From positions 105,403-169,402 of the forward strand of contig CASFBK010000010.1 of the NCBI GenBank assembly GCA_949292785.1: a DNA stretch of 64,000 nt, given 5' to 3'. This document shows, piece after piece, positions 10,793 through 20,722 of the stretch (position 1 is the stretch's first letter; each line of letters starts with the position of its first letter). The notes below the pieces were generated by a model. The model was not told the origin of the DNA. It saw nothing but the letters and a program-made list of their open reading frames with translations, and did no database searches. Both the position numbers and the translations under genes were made by a program. The stretch is from an uncultured Eubacteriales bacterium. GTDB taxonomy: Bacteria; Bacillota; Clostridia; Lachnospirales; Lachnospiraceae.

Positions 10793-11188
10793 ATGAGCCG
10801 AAGAGAAATTAGAGAACAGATATTTAAGCTGTTATTTCGAGCAGAATTTTACGAACAAAGTGATATGCCGGAGCAACTGGCACTATTTTTTGAAGAACTG
10901 GACCAGCGGGAAGAAAAAGATACGGATTATATCCAGAAAAAATATGAGAGCATCATGGAACATTTGACGGAAATCGATGTAATGATAAACGAAGTGGCAC
11001 AAGGCTGGAAAACAAGCCGTATGGGAAAGGTAGACCTGACCCTGATTCGCCTTGCAACCTATGAACTGAAATTTGAAGAAGATATTCCTACCGGAGTGGC
11101 AATCAATGAAGCGGTAGAACTGGCAAAGACCTATGGAACCGATGATTCTGCTTCCTTTGTAAACGGAATTCTTGCAAAACTCGTATGA
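10793..11188 (+). CDS. nusB: Transcription antitermination factor NusB
   Basis: Forms the NusB-S10 (NusE) complex that binds boxA in rRNA leaders. All-helical, 131 residues. It starts MSRREIREQIFKLLFRAEFY, and the C-terminal family signature includes AIRLATYELKFEEDIPTGVAINEAVELAK in slightly altered form (here LIRLATYELKFEE and TGVAINEAVELAK). The ATG at 10793 has AGGGAAAAGG upstream, whereas the longer frame starts with TTG within the terminator T-tract. It overlaps xseA by four bases (ATGA). Confidence 0.92.
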   Translation: MSRREIREQIFKLLFRAEFYEQSDMPEQLALFFEELDQREEKDTDYIQKKYESIMEHLTEIDVMINEVAQGWKTSRMGKVDLTLIRLATYELKFEEDIPTGVAINEAVELAKTYGTDDSASFVNGILAKLV

Positions 11189-12411
11189 CAAAGAATGTAT
11201 ACACCGTAGGTCAGGTAAACGCCTACATCAAAAACATGTTTACCCAGGACTTCATGATGAACCGTATCTATGTGAAGGGAGAAGTGTCAAACTGTAAGTA
11301 TCATACTTCCGGGCATATTTATTTTACCCTGAAGGATGAGACAGGTGCATTGACGGCGGTTATGTTTGCAGGGAACCGCAAGGGACTTACCTTTCCTATG
11401 AAAAATGGGGACAATGTCATTGTGCTGGGTTCTATTTCCGTATATGAACGGGATGGAAAGTATCAGCTTTATGCCAAAGAGATTCTTTTGGATGGAGCAG
11501 GACTGTTATATCAGAAGTTTGAAGCATTAAAAAAAGAATTAGAAGAAATGGGGATGTTTGCACAGGAGTATAAGCGTTCCGTTCCAAGATATATTAAGAC
11601 ACTGGGAATTGTAACTGCGCCTACCGGAGCAGCTATTCGGGATATTCAAAACATCAGCAGAAGACGTAATCCTTACGTGCAGACGATTTTATATCCTGCA
11701 CTGGTACAGGGAGAGGGCGCAGCCGCAAGTATTGTAAACGGAATTCATGCATTAGAACAGCTGAAGGTAGATGTTATCATTGTCGGAAGAGGCGGCGGTT
11801 CCATTGAGGATTTATGGGCGTTCAATGAAGAAATCGTGGCAAGAGCCATTTTTGAATGTAGTATTCCCATTATCTCGGCCGTGGGACATGAGACAGATAC
11901 CACCATTGCGGATTATGTAGCGGATTTGCGGGCGCCAACGCCATCAGCAGCGGCGGAGCTGGCAGTCTATGACTGGCGGGAATTGGAACAACAGTTCTTA
12001 GCCATAAGGATGGAATTGAACCGCGGCATCAGTGATAAGCTGGAACTGACAGAACAGCGTCTCCGACAATATGAACGTCAGTTGAAGCTTTTGACACCGC
12101 AGAATCGTTTGAATGAGAAACGTCAGTATGTAGTTGATTTAGAAGAAAAGCTGAGAATGTATATGCAGCAAAAGCTGCTTCAAAAGAAGCATCAGCTGGA
12201 GTTATATGCGGGACAGCTAGAGGGAATGTCTCCGGTGAAAAAATTAAGTCAGGGATATTCTTATGTATCAGATGATGCAGGAAAAGCCATTAATGATGTA
12301 ACGATGGTGAAACAGGGAGACAATATTACCGTTCATATGTTGAATGGAAAAGTAAAGGCAGAAGTAACAGAAACGGAGGTTTTCTCATGGGAGAGCAGGA
12401 GCAGACATTAG
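11185..12411 (+). CDS. xseA: Exodeoxyribonuclease VII large subunit
   Basis: Catalytic subunit of ExoVII, which degrades single-stranded DNA from both ends. N-terminal OB fold (about 1-100), then the nuclease core with GIVTAPTGAAIRDI, the GRGGGSIEDLWAFN motif and GHETDTTIADYVADLRAPTP, and a coiled-coil C-terminal region for binding XseB. 408 residues. It overlaps nusB by four bases and xseB by 25, so the three are coupled. In Bacillus subtilis folD lies between nusB and xseA; here it is absent. Confidence 0.95.
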   Translation: MTKNVYTVGQVNAYIKNMFTQDFMMNRIYVKGEVSNCKYHTSGHIYFTLKDETGALTAVMFAGNRKGLTFPMKNGDNVIVLGSISVYERDGKYQLYAKEILLDGAGLLYQKFEALKKELEEMGMFAQEYKRSVPRYIKTLGIVTAPTGAAIRDIQNISRRRNPYVQTILYPALVQGEGAAASIVNGIHALEQLKVDVIIVGRGGGSIEDLWAFNEEIVARAIFECSIPIISAVGHETDTTIADYVADLRAPTPSAAAELAVYDWRELEQQFLAIRMELNRGISDKLELTEQRLRQYERQLKLLTPQNRLNEKRQYVVDLEEKLRMYMQQKLLQKKHQLELYAGQLEGMSPVKKLSQGYSYVSDDAGKAINDVTMVKQGDNITVHMLNGKVKAEVTETEVFSWESRSRH

Positions 12412-12605
12412 AAGAAATATTTCTGGAACTGGAAAGTATTATAGAGAAAATGCAGCAAAGAGAAGTGTCCCTTGAGGATTCTTTTCAGTTATATGAACAG
12501 GGCATACAAAAGCTGAAGCAATGCAACGAAAAAATAGATTATGTAGAAAAGCAGATGCTGCTGTTAAATGGACAGGGAGAGTTAGAGCCATTGGATGCAG
12601 AATAA
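12387..12605 (+). CDS. xseB: Exodeoxyribonuclease VII small subunit
   Basis: 72-residue helical partner of XseA with the family pattern LEEIFLELESIIEKMQ, VSLEDSFQLYEQG and LKQCNEKIDYVE. It starts inside the 3' end of xseA (25-base overlap), as in many Firmicutes, with AACGGAGG upstream. Confidence 0.93.
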   Translation: MGEQEQTLEEIFLELESIIEKMQQREVSLEDSFQLYEQGIQKLKQCNEKIDYVEKQMLLLNGQGELEPLDAE

Positions 12606-12627
12606 GCGGAATACAGGAGAGAACAGT

Positions 12628-13515
12628 ATGGATATGAAGAAAGAAATTGCAGCTCGTACCGAGCAGGCAGAGCAGATTATTGCACAATATCTTCCGGTAG
12701 AAGAAGGATTCCAAAAGACTGTAATGGAAGCCATGAATTACAGTGTGCTGGCAGGGGGAAAGAGACTTCGCCCTGTACTTATGCTGGAAACTTATCGGAT
12801 GTTTGGCGGACGCTCTAAGGTAATTGAGCCGTTTATGGCAGCAATGGAAATGATTCATACATACTCTCTGGTGCATGATGACCTTCCGGCAATGGATAAT
12901 GACGAGTTTCGCAGAGGCAAACAGACCACCCACGCCAAGTATGGAGAAGCTATGGGAATTCTAGCAGGCGACGGTCTTTTGAACTATGCCTTTGAAACAG
13001 CCGCAAAAGCCTTTGATATTGAGCCTGGAAATGGAAATATTGGAAGAGCCTTTCAGGTTCTGGCTATGAAGGCGGGCATTCATGGAATGTTAGGCGGACA
13101 ATGTGTAGATGTGGAGTCAGAGGGAAAAGAAGTAACAGAGGAGCTTTTACACTACATTTATAAATTAAAGACAGGAGCCTTGTTAGAAAGCTCCATGTTG
13201 ATTGGCGCTATTTTAGCAGGAGCAACCAAGAGTGAACAGAGAATTGTAGAACAGGCGGCGGGAGAGCTTGGTCTGGCATTTCAGATTCAGGATGATATTT
13301 TAGATGTTACAAGCAGTACCGAGGTGTTAGGAAAGCCTGTAGGAAGCGATGAAAAGAATCATAAGACCACCTATGTAACCTTGCGGGGCATTGAGCATGC
13401 GTCGAAGGAAGTGGAGGAGCATTCTCGTAAGAGCGTAGAGTTATTAAATACTTTAGTAGTAAAAAATGAATTTTTAACGAAGCTGATGATGGAACTGGTA
13501 CATCGGGAGAAATAG
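12628..13515 (+). CDS. ispA: Polyprenyl synthetase (farnesyl/geranyl diphosphate synthase)
   Basis: Condenses IPP and DMAPP to C10-C15 prenyl diphosphates. First Asp-rich motif DDLPAMDND in HDDLPAMDNDEFRRGK, second motif QIQDDILDVT, and GGKRLRPVL for IPP binding. The ATG at 12628 with AGGAGA gives 295 residues, the usual length; an earlier in-frame ATG (12595) overlaps xseB and adds an unconserved leader. It precedes dxs, which feeds the same isoprenoid pathway. Confidence 0.93.
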   Translation: MDMKKEIAARTEQAEQIIAQYLPVEEGFQKTVMEAMNYSVLAGGKRLRPVLMLETYRMFGGRSKVIEPFMAAMEMIHTYSLVHDDLPAMDNDEFRRGKQTTHAKYGEAMGILAGDGLLNYAFETAAKAFDIEPGNGNIGRAFQVLAMKAGIHGMLGGQCVDVESEGKEVTEELLHYIYKLKTGALLESSMLIGAILAGATKSEQRIVEQAAGELGLAFQIQDDILDVTSSTEVLGKPVGSDEKNHKTTYVTLRGIEHASKEVEEHSRKSVELLNTLVVKNEFLTKLMMELVHREK

Positions 13516-13546
13516 TGGAATTCACAAAGAAAGAAGGGAATTCTCC

Positions 13547-15433
13547 ATGGTATTGGAAAAGATAAATAACCCCAATGATATAAAAAAATTAACAAGTGCA
13601 GAATTGCCTGTTCTTGCAGATGAGATACGTGATTTCCTGATTCGTAAGATTTCAGAGAATGGCGGACATCTGGCATCGAATCTCGGTGTGGTAGAGCTTA
13701 CCATGGCATTGCATCTGGCCTTTCATTTACCGGAAGATAAGATTATCTGGGATGTAGGACACCAGTCCTATACCCATAAGCTGTTGACCGGGCGGAAAGC
13801 AGGATTTGACAATTTACGAAAGTTTGGCGGCATGAGTGGATTTCCGAAACGTAAGGAGAGTGCATGTGACAGCTTTGACACCGGGCACAGCTCCACTTCT
13901 ATTTCAGCCGGTTTAGGATATGCAGAAGCAAGAGAACTGACGGGACAGGATTATCATGTGATATCTGTTATTGGTGACGGTGCTCTGACAGGCGGAATGG
14001 CATACGAAGCCCTTAACAATGCCTCTCGTATGAAGAGCAATTTTATTATTGTACTAAATGACAATAATATGTCCATTTCGGAAAATGTAGGAGGACTTTC
14101 CAGACATCTGGGGAATTTACGCACCACAGATGCCTATAAGGATTTAAAGACGGGAGTAACGAATTCTCTTAACAAAATTCCCATATACGGAGAACGTATG
14201 GTGTCTCAGATACGCCGCACCAAGAGCGGCATCAAGCAGTTGTTTATTCCGGGCATGTTGTTTGAAGACATGGGAATCACTTATTTAGGACCGGTGGATG
14301 GTCATGACATTTCAGCCATGCTTCGGGTATTTAAAGAAGCTGTAAAGGTCGATGGAGCAGTTCTGGTACATGTGATGACAAGAAAGGGAAATGGTTATCT
14401 TCCTGCAGAACGTCATCCCGCCAGATTTCATGGAGCAGAGCCATTTCAGATTGATACAGGTCTTCCGGCGCAGAACAGGACCACATCCAATTATACAGAT
14501 ATCTTTTCTACGGTAATGCGTAAGCTTGGGGACCGGGATGAAAAGGTAGTAGCCATTACGGCGGCAATGGGAGAAGGAACCGGATTAAAGCGGTTTCACA
14601 ATATGTTCCCGGAGCGTTTTTTTGATGTGGGGATTGCAGAAGAACATGCGGTGACCTTTGCAGCAGGACTTGCGGCGGCAGGGTTAAAACCCATTGTTGC
14701 AGTGTATTCTTCCTTTTTGCAAAGAGCCTATGATCAGATTCTTCATGATGTCTGTATTCAGGATTTGCCAGTGGTATTTGCCATAGACCGTGCAGGGCTG
14801 GTGGGCAGCGACGGAGAGACACATCAGGGAATTTTTGATTTATCCTATCTGTCTTCCATTCCGAATATGACGATTATGGCGCCTAAAAACAAATGGGAGC
14901 TTTCGGATATGGTAAAATTTGCAGTAAACTATGAGCATCCGGTTGCCATTCGTTATCCGAGAGGCGAGGCATACGATGGATTAAAGGAATCCCGTGCCAG
15001 AATTATCTGCGGAAAAAGCGAAATCATTGCAATGGAAAGCCAGATTGTACTCTTTGCCGTAGGAAGCATGGTAAAAACTGCAGTAGAAGTAAGAGAGCTC
15101 TTAAAGGCTATGGGCTATCAATGTTCCCTGATAAATGCCCGATTTGTAAAGCCTTTTGATACAGAACTGATAGAAGAATTAGCACAGGAACATAATCTTC
15201 TGGTTACGATGGAAGAGAATGTAATCAGTGGCGGATTCGGAGAACATGTGGTACGCTATATGAATGAGCAGGATTGTGAGAGCACCCGGATGAAGGTTCT
15301 TAATATTGCCATTCCGGATGAATATGTAGAGCATGGAAATGTAGAGATTTTAAGAAAAGAAATCGGTATAGATAAGGAATCCATTGTGAAAAAGATTGTA
15401 GCGGAGTACGCGAAGATACGGGAAAGGTTATAG
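13547..15433 (+). CDS. dxs: 1-deoxy-D-xylulose-5-phosphate synthase
   Basis: Thiamine diphosphate enzyme joining pyruvate and glyceraldehyde 3-phosphate at the head of the MEP isoprenoid pathway. 628 residues: TPP domain with GHSSTSISAGLGYA and GDGALTGGMAYEALNNA (GDG...N signature), pyrimidine-binding domain around EGTGLKRF and FFDVGIAEEHAVTFAAGL, and a C-terminal transketolase domain. It follows ispA by 31 nt and is one base from the next start, so isoprenoid supply is cotranscribed with the RNA methyltransferase, NAD kinase and sporulation genes. Confidence 0.96.
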   Translation: MVLEKINNPNDIKKLTSAELPVLADEIRDFLIRKISENGGHLASNLGVVELTMALHLAFHLPEDKIIWDVGHQSYTHKLLTGRKAGFDNLRKFGGMSGFPKRKESACDSFDTGHSSTSISAGLGYAEARELTGQDYHVISVIGDGALTGGMAYEALNNASRMKSNFIIVLNDNNMSISENVGGLSRHLGNLRTTDAYKDLKTGVTNSLNKIPIYGERMVSQIRRTKSGIKQLFIPGMLFEDMGITYLGPVDGHDISAMLRVFKEAVKVDGAVLVHVMTRKGNGYLPAERHPARFHGAEPFQIDTGLPAQNRTTSNYTDIFSTVMRKLGDRDEKVVAITAAMGEGTGLKRFHNMFPERFFDVGIAEEHAVTFAAGLAAAGLKPIVAVYSSFLQRAYDQILHDVCIQDLPVVFAIDRAGLVGSDGETHQGIFDLSYLSSIPNMTIMAPKNKWELSDMVKFAVNYEHPVAIRYPRGEAYDGLKESRARIICGKSEIIAMESQIVLFAVGSMVKTAVEVRELLKAMGYQCSLINARFVKPFDTELIEELAQEHNLLVTMEENVISGGFGEHVVRYMNEQDCESTRMKVLNIAIPDEYVEHGNVEILRKEIGIDKESIVKKIVAEYAKIRERL

Positions 15434-15434
15434 C

Positions 15435-16232
15435 ATGAAAGAAAGATTGGATGTTTTACTGGTACAGCGCGGACTGGCGCCCTCCAGAGAAAAGGCGAAG
15501 GTCATGATTATGGAGGGAAACGTGTTTGTGGCCGGTCAGAGGGAAGATAAGGCAGGAACTTCCTTTGATGATAAAGTAGAGATTGAGGTAAGAGGAAATA
15601 CCCTAAAGTATGTAAGCCGCGGCGGACTGAAGTTAGAAAAGGCTATGGCGAACTTTGGTATTACTCTGGAAGATAAGATTTGTATGGACATCGGTGCATC
15701 TACCGGAGGATTTACGGACTGTATGCTTCAAAACGGGGCAAAAAAGGTGTATGCGGTAGACGTAGGATATGGGCAGTTCGCCTGGAAGTTAAGACAGGAT
15801 GAGCGCGTAGTATGTATGGAAAAAACAAATATCCGCTATGTGACACCAGAAGATATTGATGACAGATTGGATTTTGCATCGGTGGATGTGTCTTTTATTT
15901 CTCTGACAAAAGTGCTTCCGGCAGCAAAGGAGCTTTTGACAGAGCAGGGAGAAATGGTATGTCTCATTAAGCCTCAGTTCGAAGCCGGTAAGGAAAAGGT
16001 AGGAAAGAAGGGTGTGGTAAGAGACCCGAAGGTACACGAAGAAGTAATCGAAAAGGTGATTTCCTTTGCACAGGAGATTGGCTTTGGTATCAAACATCTG
16101 GAGTTTTCCCCCATTAAGGGACCGGAAGGAAACATAGAATATCTTGTATACATTCAAAAGGGCATGGAGAGTCAGGAGGAGCCGGTAAATGTAAAGGCTG
16201 TGGTAGAACAGGCACACAGTACACTGGCGTAA
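15435..16232 (+). CDS. tlyA: TlyA family rRNA methyltransferase
   Basis: S4 RNA-binding domain (about 1-60; ERLDVLLVQRGLAPSREKAK) followed by an FtsJ/RrmJ-type SAM methyltransferase domain (MDIGASTGGFTDCMLQNGA, then DVGYGQFAWKLR). TlyA in mycobacteria methylates 2'-O positions in 16S and 23S rRNA; the B. subtilis homologue YqxC occupies this same position. 265 residues. It starts one base after dxs and is followed four bases later by nadK. Haemolysin annotations of this family are historical. Confidence 0.9.
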   Translation: MKERLDVLLVQRGLAPSREKAKVMIMEGNVFVAGQREDKAGTSFDDKVEIEVRGNTLKYVSRGGLKLEKAMANFGITLEDKICMDIGASTGGFTDCMLQNGAKKVYAVDVGYGQFAWKLRQDERVVCMEKTNIRYVTPEDIDDRLDFASVDVSFISLTKVLPAAKELLTEQGEMVCLIKPQFEAGKEKVGKKGVVRDPKVHEEVIEKVISFAQEIGFGIKHLEFSPIKGPEGNIEYLVYIQKGMESQEEPVNVKAVVEQAHSTLA

Positions 16233-16236
16233 GGGA

Positions 16237-17082
16237 ATGAAACATTTTTATATTATTGCAAATCCGCAAAAAGATAAAGAACTGGTGCTGACGAAACAGA
16301 TAAAGAATTATATCGAAGAACATGGCGGAAGCTGTGGAACCCAGATGAATCAGGAGTATGATATGGAGGATATTTCCAATCAGATAGAATGTATTCTGGT
16401 GGTGGGCGGCGATGGAACTCTGCTTCGGGCAGCAAGGAATATGGCAGAACGCAACATTCCGCTGATAGGAGTGAATACCGGGCATGTAGGGTATTTGTGT
16501 GAGCTGGATGCAGAAACGGTCATGAATGGGCTTGAGATCCTGATGGAGGAAAAGGGATATTCCGTAGAACACAGGATGCTTCTTACCGGATATCTGGTGA
16601 ATAAATCAGGGTGCTGCGGACAACAGATTGCGTTAAATGACATTGTAATTCATCGCTCCGGTGCCCTTCAGATGGTGGATTTTATCATTTCTGTCAATGG
16701 AGAATATCTGAATACATACAGCGCAGATGGAATTATTATTGCAACGCCTACCGGTTCTACGGCATACAATATGTCAGCAGGAGGTCCCATTGTGGACCCA
16801 AGGGCAGAGCTGATATTGATTACGCCCATCAGCCCCCATACCTTGAATGCTAAAAGTATTGTACTGGGCGCGGATGATGAGATTACCGTAGAGATAGCAC
16901 AGAGACGGAGTGAAAATGATGAAAAGGCAGAGGTCAGCTTTGACGGAGAACATGTAGGAATTCTTACGGTTGGAGAGAAAATCGTAATGAAAAAAGCGAA
17001 AACCAGAACCGGAATTTTGAAGCTAAGTAAGTTGAGCTTTTTAGAACGGTTAGGAAAAAAACTACAGGGATATACCGGATAA
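16237..17082 (+). CDS. nadK: NAD kinase
   Basis: Phosphorylates NAD+ to NADP+. Family motifs: VVGGDGTLLRAARN (GGDGT catalytic loop with the Asp), GVNTGHVGYLCELD, NDIVIHRSG, and TPTGSTAYNMSAGGPI. 281 residues with the C-terminal beta-sandwich ending in FLERLGKKL. Starts four bases after tlyA; argR follows by 17 nt with AAGGAGG. Confidence 0.95.
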   Translation: MKHFYIIANPQKDKELVLTKQIKNYIEEHGGSCGTQMNQEYDMEDISNQIECILVVGGDGTLLRAARNMAERNIPLIGVNTGHVGYLCELDAETVMNGLEILMEEKGYSVEHRMLLTGYLVNKSGCCGQQIALNDIVIHRSGALQMVDFIISVNGEYLNTYSADGIIIATPTGSTAYNMSAGGPIVDPRAELILITPISPHTLNAKSIVLGADDEITVEIAQRRSENDEKAEVSFDGEHVGILTVGEKIVMKKAKTRTGILKLSKLSFLERLGKKLQGYTG

Positions 17083-17099
17083 GGCAAAAAGGAGGATAT

Positions 17100-17552
17100 A
17101 TGAAATCAAAACGTCAGGCAAAGATTTTAGAAATTATAGGGAAGTATAACATTGAGACACAGGAGGAATTGTCAGACCGTCTCGAACAGGAAGGCTTTGC
17201 AGTAACCCAGGCAACGGTGTCCAGAGATATTCGGGAATTGAAGCTTACCAAGGTGGCAAGCGGAACCGGAAGACAGAAGTATGTGGCGCTTAGCGAAAAT
17301 CACGTAGATATGAGCGAGAAGTATATCCGTGTATTTAAGGATGGATTTGTTTCCATGGATATGGCACAGAACATTTTAGTCATAAAGACAGTATCCGGAA
17401 TGGCGATGGCTGTAGCGGCAGCGTTGGATGCCATGGATTGCCATGAAATTGTGGGAAGCATTGCAGGAGATGATACCATTATGTGTGCGGTACGAACCGT
17501 AGAAGATACGGAAAATCTGATGAAAAGATTACGAAAAATCGTAGAAAAATAA
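17100..17552 (+). CDS. argR: Arginine repressor ArgR/AhrC
   Basis: Arginine-responsive hexameric regulator. N-terminal winged helix (KSKRQAKILEIIGKYNIETQ, then ATVSRDIRELKL) and C-terminal oligomerisation and arginine domain with IAGDDTIMCAVR (the conserved Asp-Asp pair). 150 residues. The B. subtilis counterpart ahrC is in the same place before recN. A likely target in this window is argH, though I did not find a clear ARG box in front of it. Confidence 0.94.
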   Translation: MKSKRQAKILEIIGKYNIETQEELSDRLEQEGFAVTQATVSRDIRELKLTKVASGTGRQKYVALSENHVDMSEKYIRVFKDGFVSMDMAQNILVIKTVSGMAMAVAAALDAMDCHEIVGSIAGDDTIMCAVRTVEDTENLMKRLRKIVEK

Positions 17553-17609
17553 ATGTAAGATACTGATTTTTAAGCCGTTGCAAATGAGAGAGCAAAAAGG
17601 AGAACGGAT

Positions 17610-19292
17610 ATGTTAGTAAGTTTACATGTGAAAAACCTTGCTTTAATCGAAGAAGCGGAGGTAGAATTTGGACCGGGATTAAATATTCTTTCCGGTGAGA
17701 CAGGAGCGGGAAAATCAATTATTATCGGCTCCATTAATTTAGCGTTGGGAGAAAAGGTTCCCAAAGAGATGCTGCGGGAAAACGCAGAGTATGCATTGGT
17801 AGAACTGATTTTTCAGGTGGAGAATCAGGAACAGCAGAAGCTGTTAGAGGAGATGGATATTTTTCCGGAAAATGGAGAGATTATTATGTCAAGGAAGATT
17901 ACCTCTTCCCGCAGTATCGGAAAAATCAATTCCGAAAGTGTATCGGCGTCCTGCATGAAAGCGGTAGCGGCACTACTCATTGATATTCACGGACAGCATG
18001 AACATCAGTCATTGCTGCAAAAGAAAAAGCATTTAGAAATTCTGGATGAATATGCCAAGGAAGAATTAAAAGACAAAAAGGAAGAATTAAAGCTTCGTTA
18101 TCAGGAATATCAGAAGATATTAGAAGAAAAGAAGGAAGCGGTAACCGATGACGCTCAAAGAGAACGGGAGTTGTCCTTTTTAGAGTATGAGATGAATGAA
18201 ATTGAAGAAGCACAGCTGATTCCGGGAGAAGACGAGACCTTAGAGAGCGCTTACCGTAAGATGGCAAACAGCCGTAAGATTATGGAAGCGGCAAATACAG
18301 CACATCATCTGACTGGCGGCGATGGAAGTGCAACGGAACAGATTGGGCGTGCGCTGCGGGAGATTACTTCTGTGGCAGAGTATGACAGTGAACTGGAACA
18401 GATTGCAGAACAGATTGGAGAAATCGACAGTCTGTTAAATGATTTTAACCGGGAACTGGCAGCTTATATCTCTGACGGGGAATTTGACGAAGAGACTTTC
18501 TATGAGACCGAGAAGCGCTTAGATGTGGTCAATCATTTGAAGGACAAGTTTGGCGGAAGCATCGAGGCGGTCTTAGAAGAAAAAGAGGAAAAAGAACTGC
18601 GCTATCAGCAGTTAAAGGATTATGAACAATACTTAGAAGACCTCACGAAGCGGGAAACGAAAGCGGAGGAAGCTTTAAAGAAGAGCTGTGAGGCAGTATC
18701 TGAGATAAGGAAGCGTTACGCGAAAAAATTGACGAAGCAGGTGCAGGAAGCTCTTGTTGACCTAAATTTCCTGGATGTGGAATTTACTATGGCATTTCAG
18801 GAAACGGTATCTTTCACGGCGAATGGAACAGATGACGCGGAGTTTTTGATTTCCACCAATCCGGGTGAGCCGGTAAAGCCTTTGGGGAAAGTGGCATCCG
18901 GTGGTGAATTAAGCCGTATCATGCTGGCGATTAAAACCATTTTAGCAGAAAGTGACCGGATAGAGACATTGATTTTTGACGAGATTGATTCCGGTATCAG
19001 CGGACGTACCGCCCAGATGGTTGCAGAGAAGATGAATGTAATCGGAAAGAATCATCAGGTTATTTGTATTACCCATTTGCCGCAGATTGCGGCTATGGCA
19101 GACCAGCATTTTTTAATCAGTAAAAATGTGGTAAATCAGTCAACGGTTTCTTGTATTTCCAGATTGCAGGAAGAAGAAACGATAGAAGAACTGGCAAGGA
19201 TGCTTGGCGGCGTAAAGGTTACGGACACGGTTATGGAGAGTGCGAAGGAAATGAAAGAGCTTGCACAATCAGTAAAAAAATCCCAGAGTTAA
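17610..19292 (+). CDS. recN: DNA repair protein RecN (SMC-like ATPase)
   Basis: Acts early at double-strand breaks. Walker A GETGAGKSII at about 30-39, a long coiled-coil middle (about 150-400, Glu/Lys-rich), signature LGKVASGGELSRIMLA and Walker B LIFDEIDSGISG. 560 residues. Its 3' end is followed by a hairpin terminator that separates it from spoIVB; the open frame of spoIVB extends back into it but without an initiation site. Confidence 0.95.
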   Translation: MLVSLHVKNLALIEEAEVEFGPGLNILSGETGAGKSIIIGSINLALGEKVPKEMLRENAEYALVELIFQVENQEQQKLLEEMDIFPENGEIIMSRKITSSRSIGKINSESVSASCMKAVAALLIDIHGQHEHQSLLQKKKHLEILDEYAKEELKDKKEELKLRYQEYQKILEEKKEAVTDDAQRERELSFLEYEMNEIEEAQLIPGEDETLESAYRKMANSRKIMEAANTAHHLTGGDGSATEQIGRALREITSVAEYDSELEQIAEQIGEIDSLLNDFNRELAAYISDGEFDEETFYETEKRLDVVNHLKDKFGGSIEAVLEEKEEKELRYQQLKDYEQYLEDLTKRETKAEEALKKSCEAVSEIRKRYAKKLTKQVQEALVDLNFLDVEFTMAFQETVSFTANGTDDAEFLISTNPGEPVKPLGKVASGGELSRIMLAIKTILAESDRIETLIFDEIDSGISGRTAQMVAEKMNVIGKNHQVICITHLPQIAAMADQHFLISKNVVNQSTVSCISRLQEEETIEELARMLGGVKVTDTVMESAKEMKELAQSVKKSQS

Positions 19293-19318
19293 AAATAAAA
19301 GAATTTCATATACTAAAA

Positions 19319-19351
19319 AAGGATTTCAGTGAAAGGCTGAAATCCTTTTTG
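19319..19351 (+). terminator. Intrinsic terminator after recN
   Basis: AAGGATTTCAG pairs perfectly with CTGAAATCCTT around a 7-nt loop, followed by TTTG. It separates the vegetative operon from spoIVB, which is expected to have its own forespore promoter. Confidence 0.85.
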
Positions 19352-19396
19352 TTTACGATAACAGAATTTTATTATAAGAGGAAGGGACGTGGAAAT

Positions 19397-20665
19397 GTGA
19401 GAATGCAAAAATGGATTGCAAGAACCAGCATATTAGGAGGATTGGGGCTTTTGCTGGTATTTTCTTTTTTCATTATGAAGGAGTCTGTACCAGATAAAAT
19501 ATGGATTGTACAGGGAAAAGAAGAAAACTTTAATTTTCATGTTCCCATGACCGGAGTGGTAGAACAGGAAGGATTGGAGGTGTTTGGAAATCAATCTCCT
19601 ACGGTAGATAAGGAAGAAATCCATGTGGATTTAAACAAAGATTTTTCCATGAAATCCGCCAGTCAGGGAAGCTATTCCATGGCCTGCCGCCTGTTCGGGA
19701 TTTTTCAGGTAAAGGAAGTTGCAGTAGAAGTTGTAGAAGAAGAAAGTGTGGTTCCCTGTGGGATTCCTGTCGGAATTTATGTAAAGACAGAGGGGGTACT
19801 TATTATCGGAACCGGAACTGTGGCAGGAACAGACGGCATGAACTATGAGCCGGCCGCTAATATTGTAAAAAGTGGAGATTATATTAAGACTATAAATGAG
19901 CAGGTGGTAAAAACAAAGGAAGATGTAATAGATACCATTAATCAGTGTGGCGGAAATCCGGTTGTGCTTGGCGTTCTAAGGGACGGAGAATATATTGAAT
20001 TAAAGGTAGAACCGGTAAAGACCGGAGAAAATGAATATAAATTAGGTATCTGGGTCAGAGATGACCTTGCTGGTGTAGGAACGCTTACTTTTTGCGACAG
20101 CGCAGGAAATTACGGAGCATTAGGACACCCGGTAAGTGATATGGATACCGGAACAAAAGTCCTTATGTCGGAAGGAACCTTGTATGAGGCGCAGGTGGCC
20201 GGAATTACCAAGGGCGAAAAAGGGAAACCGGGAGAAGTAACAGGAGTGATTACTTATCTGGACCAGTTTAAGCTTGGTACTGTGGAGGAGAATACAGAAG
20301 TAGGAATTTACGGAAAGCTGGAACGAATACCGGAACAGTTACAGGGCGTGGAATATTGTCCTATAGCAATGAAACAGGAGGTACAGAAAGGACCCGCCCA
20401 AATTATTTCTTATTTATCCGGGGAAAGAAAGGAATATGAAATTCAAATCACGGGTATGGATTATAGCAGTAGTAATGTGAATAAGGGAATCTTATTTGAG
20501 GTCACAGATCCGGACCTTTTGGAGCTGACAGGTGGAATTGTACAGGGAATGAGCGGAAGCCCGATTATACAAAATGGCAAGGTGATTGGTGCGGTAACGC
20601 ACGTATTTGTTCAGGATGCAGCACAGGGATATGGGGTTTTTGCGGAAAAGATGGTGGAACATTAA
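19397..20665 (+). CDS. spoIVB: SpoIVB serine peptidase (forespore signalling protease, S55)
   Basis: Secreted from the forespore to cleave SpoIVFA and so trigger SpoIVFB processing of pro-sigma K. One N-terminal membrane anchor (about 10-28), a PDZ domain (about 110-200; SGDYIKTINEQVV), and an S55 peptidase domain with His in YGALGHPVSD and the nucleophile in QGMSGSPIIQNGK (about Ser388). The GTG at 19397 has AGGAAGG upstream and gives 422 residues; an ATG two codons later is also possible. Directly upstream of spo0A as in Bacillus. Its presence argues for true endospore formation. Confidence 0.94.
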   Translation: MRMQKWIARTSILGGLGLLLVFSFFIMKESVPDKIWIVQGKEENFNFHVPMTGVVEQEGLEVFGNQSPTVDKEEIHVDLNKDFSMKSASQGSYSMACRLFGIFQVKEVAVEVVEEESVVPCGIPVGIYVKTEGVLIIGTGTVAGTDGMNYEPAANIVKSGDYIKTINEQVVKTKEDVIDTINQCGGNPVVLGVLRDGEYIELKVEPVKTGENEYKLGIWVRDDLAGVGTLTFCDSAGNYGALGHPVSDMDTGTKVLMSEGTLYEAQVAGITKGEKGKPGEVTGVITYLDQFKLGTVEENTEVGIYGKLERIPEQLQGVEYCPIAMKQEVQKGPAQIISYLSGERKEYEIQITGMDYSSSNVNKGILFEVTDPDLLELTGGIVQGMSGSPIIQNGKVIGAVTHVFVQDAAQGYGVFAEKMVEH

Positions 20666-20722
20666 AAATCGACAGTGTAAAGAAATAGTAAAGATTGGAA
20701 AGAAAAAAACTTACTGACACTT

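Noticed and set aside
19151-19396. Extended N-terminus of spoIVB reaching into recN
   Set aside because: It crosses the recN stop and a terminator hairpin, and SpoIVB proteins begin with a membrane anchor, which starts only after 19397.
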